Origin: Devosia sp. FJ2-5-3
GTDB lineage: Bacteria; Pseudomonadota; Alphaproteobacteria; Rhizobiales; Devosiaceae
Reading direction: 5' to 3'
DNA length: 64,000 nt
Assembly (NCBI RefSeq): GCF_029201545.1
Contig: NZ_CP104007.1
Location: 3,010,501-3,074,500, forward strand
Below the pieces are notes generated by a model. The model saw only the letters and a list, made by a program, of their open reading frames with translations, searched no databases and was not told where the DNA came from. Shown one piece after another: positions 58,750-64,000 of this stretch. The stretch's first letter is position 1; every line of letters starts with the position of its first letter. A program made the position numbers and the translations under genes.

Positions 58750-60135
58750 GTGTCCCGCTCAGTACCGCTCATTCTCGCCACTGCCGTATTCATGGAGAAC
58801 ATGGATTCAACGGTGATCGCAACTTCGCTGGCTGCCATTGCCAGCGATATTGGCACCGACCCGATTTCGCTCAAGCTGGCGCTCACCGCCTATCTCGTGG
58901 CGCTCGCCATCTTCATCCCCATTTCGAGTTGGATGGCGGACCGTTTCGGCGCCAGGCGGGTGTTTCGCCTGGCCATGCTCGTGTTCATGATCGGCTCGAT
59001 TTGCTGCGCCATGTCGAGTTCTCTGGCCCAGTTCGTCGGCGCGCGGTTCCTTCAGGGGATGGGCGGCGCGATGATGGGCCCGGTGGCCCGGCTGGTGCTG
59101 GTGCGCGCGACGCCGCGGCACCAATTGGTAGACGCGATGGCGTGGCTGACCATTCCGGGGCTGATCGGACCGATCGTGGGGCCGCCTTTCGGCGGATTCC
59201 TCACCACATATTTTTCGTGGCACTGGATCTTCATTATCAACATCCCCATCGGCGTGCTGGGGATCGTACTGGTGGGGTTCGCCCTGCCCAATGAGCAGCG
59301 CAACCGGCCCCGCAATATCGATGGCCCCGGCTTTGTGATGGCCGGCCTGGCGTTTGCGCTTTTTGCTTTTGGATGTTCGGTGATGAGCCTGCCCGCGCTG
59401 CCCCCGATGTATGGGATCGTCTCCGCATCGCTGGGCATCGGCATTGGCTATTTCTACGTCCGCCATGCGCTGGCGACGGAATATCCGCTGCTCGATCTGC
59501 GGCTGCTACGGGTGCCCAATTTCCGCATCACCTTGGTCGCCGGGACATTTTTCCGGCTGGGACAAGGCGCGGTGCCCTTCCTGTTTCCGCTGATGCTGCA
59601 GCTCAGTTTCGGTCTGACGCCCTTCGAGAGCGGCATGGTCACCTTTGCCGGCGCGGTAGGGGCGCTGGTCGCCAAATTCGTCGCCAACTGGATCTTTGCC
59701 CATTGGGGGTTCAAATATCCGCTGGTGATCTCAACCGCGATTTCGGCCGCGGGCATTTTGGTGATGGGCTTTTATGTACCCGGTACGCCCATCCCGCTGA
59801 TGCTCGCAATCCTGGTCTTCACCGGCTTCTGGCAGTCGACCTTCTGGACGGGTTCGAACGCCTTCACCTTTGCAGACATAGAGGACAAGGACGCCGGCCA
59901 GGCCAACGTGATCAGCCAGGTCTGGGGGCAGTTGATGTTTGCCATGGGCGTCGCGCTGGGCGGCGGCACGCTGGAACTGGCGCACCGGCTGCGGGGCGGC
60001 GACAGCCTGGCCCTGGTCGATTTCCACATCGCCTTCTTCGTGGTGGCAGCCGTGGGCGCCTTGGGGTCGCTCCTGTTCTTGCGCCTGCCAAAAAATGCGG
60101 GCCACCAATTGCTTGGCGGCCCGGGCATGCATTGA
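58750..60135 (+). CDS. MFS transporter, DHA2-like, second of a tandem pair
   Basis: A 461-residue paralog of the preceding gene, starting at GTG 58750. The first 60 residues match almost position by position (ENMDSTVIATSLAAIASDIG, SWMADRFGARRVFRLAM), as do ARFLQGMGGAMMGP and FGGFLTTYFSWHWIF. It probably arose by tandem duplication and forms an operon with its neighbour. The two could act as separate pumps. A palindrome shared with the rlmE end follows. Confidence 0.9.
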   Translation: MSRSVPLILATAVFMENMDSTVIATSLAAIASDIGTDPISLKLALTAYLVALAIFIPISSWMADRFGARRVFRLAMLVFMIGSICCAMSSSLAQFVGARFLQGMGGAMMGPVARLVLVRATPRHQLVDAMAWLTIPGLIGPIVGPPFGGFLTTYFSWHWIFIINIPIGVLGIVLVGFALPNEQRNRPRNIDGPGFVMAGLAFALFAFGCSVMSLPALPPMYGIVSASLGIGIGYFYVRHALATEYPLLDLRLLRVPNFRITLVAGTFFRLGQGAVPFLFPLMLQLSFGLTPFESGMVTFAGAVGALVAKFVANWIFAHWGFKYPLVISTAISAAGILVMGFYVPGTPIPLMLAILVFTGFWQSTFWTGSNAFTFADIEDKDAGQANVISQVWGQLMFAMGVALGGGTLELAHRLRGGDSLALVDFHIAFFVVAAVGALGSLLFLRLPKNAGHQLLGGPGMH

Positions 60136-60265
60136 GCCTGGCTTTGAATGGCTCCGCGGGAGCCATCATCCGCCAGCGAATCCAGTGGGAAGCTAAGATC
60201 CGTCCTCAGGAGTGATTTTGCCTTCGGCGGGCCAGACCCCGCCATTCGAGCCTAGCTCTCATGGC

Positions 60266-60310
60266 CTCGGACGCTAAAATCACTCCTCAGGAGTGATTTT
60301 AGCGTCCGAG
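60266..60310. repeat. 45-bp near-perfect palindrome covering the rlmE stop codon
   Basis: Two 22-base arms meet around one central base (CTCGGACGCTAAAATC... mirrored as ...GATTTTAGCGTCCGAG). The left part holds the minus-strand rlmE stop TGA at 60280-60282, and the right part encodes its last residues. It can serve as a transcript end between the convergent MFS and rlmE genes, with a short T run on each side of the stem middle. A related copy of the centre (CCTCAGGAGTGATTTT) lies 75-80 bases to the left. Confidence 0.8.
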
Positions 60311-61008
60311 CCCTTGAAACCCTTCGCGACGAGGTAAGCTTCCGCGGAGCCAGAACGGCTGGAGGGGGGCTTGGCGTGGAACGTGGTCTTGAAGTTGCGC
60401 TTGAGCATGTGAAGAAGCTCATGCTCGGTGCCGCCCTGGAACACTTTTGCGACAAATGTGCCGCCGGGTGCGAGGACCTGGATGGCAAAGTCGGCGGCAA
60501 TTTCGATGAGGTGCACGATGCGCAGGTGGTCGGTGGGGCGGTGGCCGGTCGTCGGCCAGGCCATGTCACTCATGACAACGTCTGCCTTGTGGCCACCCAT
60601 GGCGGCAATCAGCGCTTCGGGCGCGTCCTCATCGGTAAAATCCTTCTGCAGCAGGATGACGCCGGGGATGGGATCCATCTCCAGATAGTCGATGCCAACG
60701 ATCAGCGGGTTTTCTGTGGTCGAGCCTACCGCCTTGGCCGCAACCTGCGACCAGCCGCCGGGCGCTGCGCCCAGATCGACGACGTGCATGCCCTTCCTGA
60801 AGAATTTGTGCTTTTCGTCGAGTTCCTTGATCTTGAAGGCCGCGCGCGAGCGATATCCCTCCGAGCGCGCCCGCGCCACATAGGGATCGTTAAGCTGGCG
60901 CTGCAGCCATTTCGTCGAGGATGTCGTCCGTCCCTTTGCCGTTTTCAGGCGAATTTTGAGGTCTTTGTCGGACTTGCGACCGCCTGTTCCGAGAGCCTTA
61001 TCCACCAT
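60280..61008 (-). CDS. rlmE: 23S rRNA 2'-O-methyltransferase RlmE
   Basis: A 242-residue SAM enzyme methylating U2552 of 23S rRNA late in 50S assembly. [13 protein letters not shown] holds the first catalytic Lys (K59), DLGAAPGGW (78-86) binds SAM, D148 lies in [11 protein letters not shown] and K188 in VAKVFQGG. A 40-residue basic N-terminal extension is seen compared with E. coli. ATG 61008 fits GAAGAGGA six bases upstream better than the ATG at 61014. It overlaps the ppx gene by 11 bases. The last codons lie in a palindrome. Confidence 0.94.
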   Translation of the reverse strand: MVDKALGTGGRKSDKDLKIRLKTAKGRTTSSTKWLQRQLNDPYVARARSEGYRSRAAFKIKELDEKHKFFRKGMHVVDLGAAPGGWSQVAAKAVGSTTENPLIVGIDYLEMDPIPGVILLQKDFTDEDAPEALIAAMGGHKADVVMSDMAWPTTGHRPTDHLRIVHLIEIAADFAIQVLAPGGTFVAKVFQGGTEHELLHMLKRNFKTTFHAKPPSSRSGSAEAYLVAKGFKGSDAKITPEE

Positions 61009-62179
61009 GACCATTCCTCTTCTTTGCGCGATAGGGGCGCGCATGGGCCCGATCTGCGTCCATCAGGGAAATCAGAATGCCTTCCCTGAGCCCGCGATCG
61101 GCCACGCGTACGCGCTCGGTTGGCCATTCGCGACGAATGGCTTCAAATATTGCACAGCCCGGGAGCACGAGATCCGCCCTGTCCTTGCCGATACAAGCAT
61201 GGGCCACGCGCCGCTCGAAAGGCATATTGAGCAGGATGCGCATTGTCTCATCGACTTGATCGCGGCGCATCCACAATCCATCGACCTTCTGGCGCTCATA
61301 GCGTTCGAGACCGAGATGCAATCCCGCGAGCGTGGTTACAGTTCCCGAGGTGCCGATGAGGTGGACCGGATGCGTGCCGATCATCTGGCGCAATTTCTCG
61401 CGGCCGCGGAACTGGCGCAAATGGTCTGAAACGAAAGACACCATTGATTCGAAAATCTCGGGGGTCACGTTCACGCCGCCAAAACGCTCGGCGATGGAGA
61501 CGACGCCCACCGGCAAGGACTGCCAGGAGCGAATCGAGGCCGACATACGCCCTTGCGAGCGCGGACGGCCACCCCGGAAATCGAGCCAGGCCAGTTCGGA
61601 CGAGCCGCCGCCGATGTCGAACATCAAGGCGCCCTGGGCGGAGCTGTCGATGAGGTCGGCGCAGCCGGTGACGGCCAGTTCGGCCTCGGTGCGGCGATCG
61701 ACGATCTCCAGCTCGATGCCGAGCTCGCCCTTGACCCGTTCGAGAAAGGCCGGGCCATTTTCAGCGGCACGGCAGGCTTCGGTGGCAATGAGGCGCATGC
61801 GCGTGGGCTGGTGATCGCGCAGCTTGTTGCGGCACTGGCGCAGGGCATCCATGGTTCGATCCATGGCTGCGTCGCCCAGGCGCCCGGTCACCGACACGCC
61901 CTCGCCGAGGCGAACGATGCGCGTAAAACCGTCGAGCACGCGAAAACCATGATCGTGCGGTCGGGCAATGAGCAGGCGGCAATTATTCGTTCCCAGGTCG
62001 AGAGCCGCGTAGAGCGGCCCGCGCTGGCGTCTTGGAGGCGGGGAATGCCCCGTCCGCAGCTCCGCCACTGGCGGGGGCGCAGCCCCTGCCCTTCCCTTCC
62101 GATTGCCATCGGCAGGGGTGCGGAGCGCCGTGTCGGCCCGAGGGACCGGCGCAGCGGCGGACCGAATAGAATCGGTCAC
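60998..62179 (-). CDS. Ppx/GppA-family exopolyphosphatase/pppGpp phosphatase
   Basis: A 393-residue enzyme of the actin-like ATPase fold. [16 protein letters not shown] (motif 61-66) and [14 protein letters not shown] (188-195) are the phosphate-binding loops, and [10 protein letters not shown] and [12 protein letters not shown] are further family blocks. The first 55 residues are a variable Pro/Arg-rich stretch. The helical C-terminal domain of E. coli Ppx is absent, as in many alphaproteobacteria. GTG 62179 is chosen because AAGGAG lies seven bases upstream. It is coupled to rlmE. Confidence 0.88.
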   Translation of the reverse strand: MTDSIRSAAAPVPRADTALRTPADGNRKGRAGAAPPPVAELRTGHSPPPRRQRGPLYAALDLGTNNCRLLIARPHDHGFRVLDGFTRIVRLGEGVSVTGRLGDAAMDRTMDALRQCRNKLRDHQPTRMRLIATEACRAAENGPAFLERVKGELGIELEIVDRRTEAELAVTGCADLIDSSAQGALMFDIGGGSSELAWLDFRGGRPRSQGRMSASIRSWQSLPVGVVSIAERFGGVNVTPEIFESMVSFVSDHLRQFRGREKLRQMIGTHPVHLIGTSGTVTTLAGLHLGLERYERQKVDGLWMRRDQVDETMRILLNMPFERRVAHACIGKDRADLVLPGCAIFEAIRREWPTERVRVADRGLREGILISLMDADRAHARPYRAKKRNGHGG

Positions 62180-62327
62180 TTCGATCTCCTTGGCTGCCCC
62201 GTCGCAGGTCGGACCGGCCGGCCGCGCCCAGAGACAGCATTGGTGTTGCATTGTCGAAAAGGAGGGTAGAGCAAGGCTGGGTTTGGCGCAATGCACACGA
62301 TCATTGCGGAACAATCCACAGGGGCAC

Positions 62328-62356
62328 TTGCAATCCTCTCAGCCATTGTCTATGCA
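62328..62356 (+). promoter_or_regulatory. Putative sigma-70 promoter of tRNA-Gln
   Basis: TTGCAA, 17 bases and TATGCA stand about 63 bases before the tRNA 5' end. It is the best -35/-10 match in the gap between the divergent ppx gene and the tRNA. Confidence 0.35.
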
Positions 62357-62418
62357 GACCCCGCGCCGCACAGTGAACCCGCTTCACCGAGCCGCCGCCC
62401 GGCCAGCAGGGCCTCTGC

Positions 62419-62492
62419 TGGGGAATAGTTCAATGGTAGAACAGCGGACTCTGACTCCGTCGATCTTGGTTCGAATCCAGGTTCCCCAGCCA
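62419..62492 (+). tRNA. tRNA-Gln (anticodon CTG)
   Basis: A 74-nt cloverleaf including encoded CCA. The acceptor stem is TGGGGAA with TTCCCCA, the D loop holds AGTTCAATGGTAGAAC, the anticodon loop CTCTGAC reads CAG codons and the T arm is TTGGTTCGAATCCAG. The U1-A72 start of the acceptor stem is usual for glutamine tRNA. An integrase gene begins 108 bases downstream, so its 3' end is a candidate attachment site. Confidence 0.96.
62460..62492 (+). other. Candidate attL core in the tRNA-Gln 3' end
   Basis: The T arm and acceptor end of tRNA-Gln are the usual target for tyrosine-recombinase elements, and the integrase starts right behind it in the same orientation. The matching copy (attR) would lie to the right of the window, so the core cannot be fixed here. 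Confidence 0.4.
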
Positions 62493-62539
62493 AAAATTCC
62501 CGAAACCCCGCATTTCCTAGCGTTCTTGCGATAGCGCGT

Positions 62540-62577
62540 CTGGTGGATTCCCATTTGGTCCACCGGGCTGGTCCACC
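62540..62577. repeat. Short direct and inverted repeats between tRNA-Gln and integrase
   Basis: TGGTCCACC occurs twice (62556-62564 and 62569-62577) with a 4-base gap, and CTGGTGGA at 62540-62547 is the inverse of the downstream TCCACCAG. Such clustered copies next to an attachment site are typical of recombinase or excisionase binding sites, or could be a promoter operator of the integrase. Confidence 0.4.
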
Positions 62578-62599
62578 AGTTTCAGGACGGGAAACACTA

Positions 62600-64000
62600 A
62601 TGGCGGGGAATCTGCGGCTGCGCGGCGCGCGCTACCATTTTCGTAAGAAGCTTCCGGTCAAACTGCGGCAACGTCTGGGACAGTATGAAGTCGTCCGGTC
62701 GCTTGAAACTTCAGACTATAGGTTGGCTCGCCAGCGATCACGGTTTCTCTGGCTGGCAACTCAAAAGGTGTTCGACTGGGTGGACAAGAATCCGACACTG
62801 ACGAAGGCTCAGGTTGATGCTGCAGTCGCTCGCTTCATCCAAAAGGTGGAATGGGCAGATGAAATCCGGTTGGCTGCCGATGGTGCCCTTTATGACCACC
62901 ACGGCGATGCGCCGCACGATGCAGACGCGTTGATCCGCGAAACCGATGCAGAGGAGCTACGGGCTGCCCTGGCTCATAACGATACCTCCTATGTTCAGAA
63001 GTACATCAACACGTTGAAGCTTGACCTTGGTCCCTCTTTGACGCAGGTGGACGAAAAGCTTCTTGGTCGGGCGCTGCTTGCTGCATTGGCTAAGAGCAGC
63101 GACACGCAGGCAACGCGGCTGCGGACCGAATTCTATCCTTATACAAGCGGCGAAATGGGCGACCTGCAGCCCATCGAAGAACCAGAAGCAACTGAGGAGC
63201 CGCCAGCTCCAGCAGCCGCGCCGGCGCCTGCACATATACAAGGCTTCGCCAGCATGACGTTCAGCGAGGCGTGGTCCGAAGCTATGGCCGATAATCTCGC
63301 CACGTCGAGCAGCGACGACGCCGATGTGAAGTGGGATGAAGGCAAAGTGGCACACGCCGGCAGCACGCTCAACTTATGGACGGCCATCCACGGCCATGCG
63401 GCGCTGTCCAAGACAACGCCTGAGCTTGCAATCACGTTTCGCAGAACTGCTGCGCGCCTTCCGGCGCTCTATCATCGCGAGAAGAAGTGGCGCGACTGGC
63501 CCGTTGCCGACATCATCGCCGATGCGGACTTAGAGGACGCGCGTGGTGAAAAAGACAATCCTGGAAACTACCAAAAAATAAGGCGGGTTAGCCCGAAAAC
63601 AGTGAACAGGCACATTTCGGTGCTCAAGACGACCTGGGAGAAGTTCGTCCAGCTTCGCCTAGCGCCCGCCGAATTGGCAAACCCATTCAATTCACTGCAC
63701 ACACCCGTCCGGAAGACCACGCACATCATCATTGAGGAGCGCGACCAGTTCACCCTTGAGGAAATCTGCATCTTGTTCGCGGCCCCTGTCTGGACCGGTT
63801 GCCGGTCGAAAGGGCGCCGACAAATTCCGGGACCCATGATTATCCGTGACTGGAAATACTGGGTGCCACTCCTGGGTGCCTACACAGGGATGCGTCGCGA
63901 GGAAATCTGCGCCCTGACGGTAGCAGATTTCGAGCAGGTGCGCGGCATCTGGATCATCAATCTGCGGAAGGCGAAGAAGCGGCTCAAGACGCCGGGATCG
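62600..64000 (+). CDS. Tyrosine-recombinase integrase (3' end outside window)
   Basis: The frame is open from ATG 62600 to the window end, 467 codons so far. The N-terminus MAGNLRLRGARYHFRKKLP is like the DUF6538 domain found in front of many alphaproteobacterial integrases. The middle is helical, with a Glu/Pro/Ala-rich linker (about 192-212), and a core-binding part near 215-370 (SMTFSEAWSEAMADN, SPKTVNRHISVLKTTWEKFV). The catalytic domain has begun: AYTGMRREEICALTVADF holds the first active-site Arg (R432). The remaining catalytic residues (Lys, HxxR, Tyr) would follow outside. Codon use is less GC-biased than in the housekeeping genes. Confidence 0.85.
   Translation, partial: MAGNLRLRGARYHFRKKLPVKLRQRLGQYEVVRSLETSDYRLARQRSRFLWLATQKVFDWVDKNPTLTKAQVDAAVARFIQKVEWADEIRLAADGALYDHHGDAPHDADALIRETDAEELRAALAHNDTSYVQKYINTLKLDLGPSLTQVDEKLLGRALLAALAKSSDTQATRLRTEFYPYTSGEMGDLQPIEEPEATEEPPAPAAAPAPAHIQGFASMTFSEAWSEAMADNLATSSSDDADVKWDEGKVAHAGSTLNLWTAIHGHAALSKTTPELAITFRRTAARLPALYHREKKWRDWPVADIIADADLEDARGEKDNPGNYQKIRRVSPKTVNRHISVLKTTWEKFVQLRLAPAELANPFNSLHTPVRKTTHIIIEERDQFTLEEICILFAAPVWTGCRSKGRRQIPGPMIIRDWKYWVPLLGAYTGMRREEICALTVADFEQVRGIWIINLRKAKKRLKTPGS

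Noticed and set aside
60261..60296. Mini-[14 protein letters not shown] on the plus strand
   Set aside because: It is the mirror reading of the rlmE tail created by the palindrome; 11 codons and no ribosome site.

Overview
This is chromosomal DNA of a GC-rich alphaproteobacterium. The gene order lptF-lptG-lptD-surA-pdxA-rsmA, then gmk-yicC-mltG-fabF-acpP-fabG-fabD, then rpsF-rpsR-rplI-dnaB-alr-radA-cvpA-purF is typical of Hyphomicrobiales (Rhizobiales). The gene mix, with DUF4344 proteases and a guaB-MAPEG-rsmB-guaA run, suggests a Devosia-like member. That genus call is inference from gene order, not from a search.

Layout. Bases 1-13900 are mostly accessory: the end of a sugar ABC permease, a LacI regulator that looks frameshifted in its DNA-binding domain, tRNA-Ser(GCT), small secreted or soluble proteins, a GST, a TauE-type permease overlapping an orphan molybdopterin oxidoreductase, an MFS/MarR divergent pair, a second MFS and a DEAD-box helicase. 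Bases 14000-20000 hold ndk, an ABC-F ATPase, a tandem pair of DUF4344 metallopeptidases, and yitT-holC.

Bases 20200-34000 are an envelope and lipid block. LptF, LptG and LptD export and insert LPS, SurA helps outer-membrane protein folding, MltG ends glycan strands, and FabD/FabG/AcpP/FabF build fatty acids. PdxA, RsmA, Gmk and YicC are the usual housekeeping partners. Bases 35500-47100 hold ribosomal proteins S6, S18 and L9, DnaB, Alr, RadA, CvpA, PurF, an SDR and a GNAT enzyme. Two diguanylate cyclases sit near its edges, one with and one without an inhibitory I-site.

Bases 47100-57000 run on the minus strand: a CorC-type CBS protein, Der, a TPR protein, and the purine genes guaB and guaA around MAPEG and rRNA methyltransferase genes. 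A small plus-strand gene at 50944-51411 is cut by an in-frame TAG. Bases 57300-62200 hold two tandem paralogous MFS transporters and rlmE-ppx on the minus strand; a 45-bp palindrome covers the rlmE stop codon.

The last 1.6 kb holds tRNA-Gln(CTG), immediately followed by a tyrosine-recombinase gene that runs off the window. This looks like the left end of an integrative element. I do not see a complete new system in the window; the cargo of that element would lie to the right.
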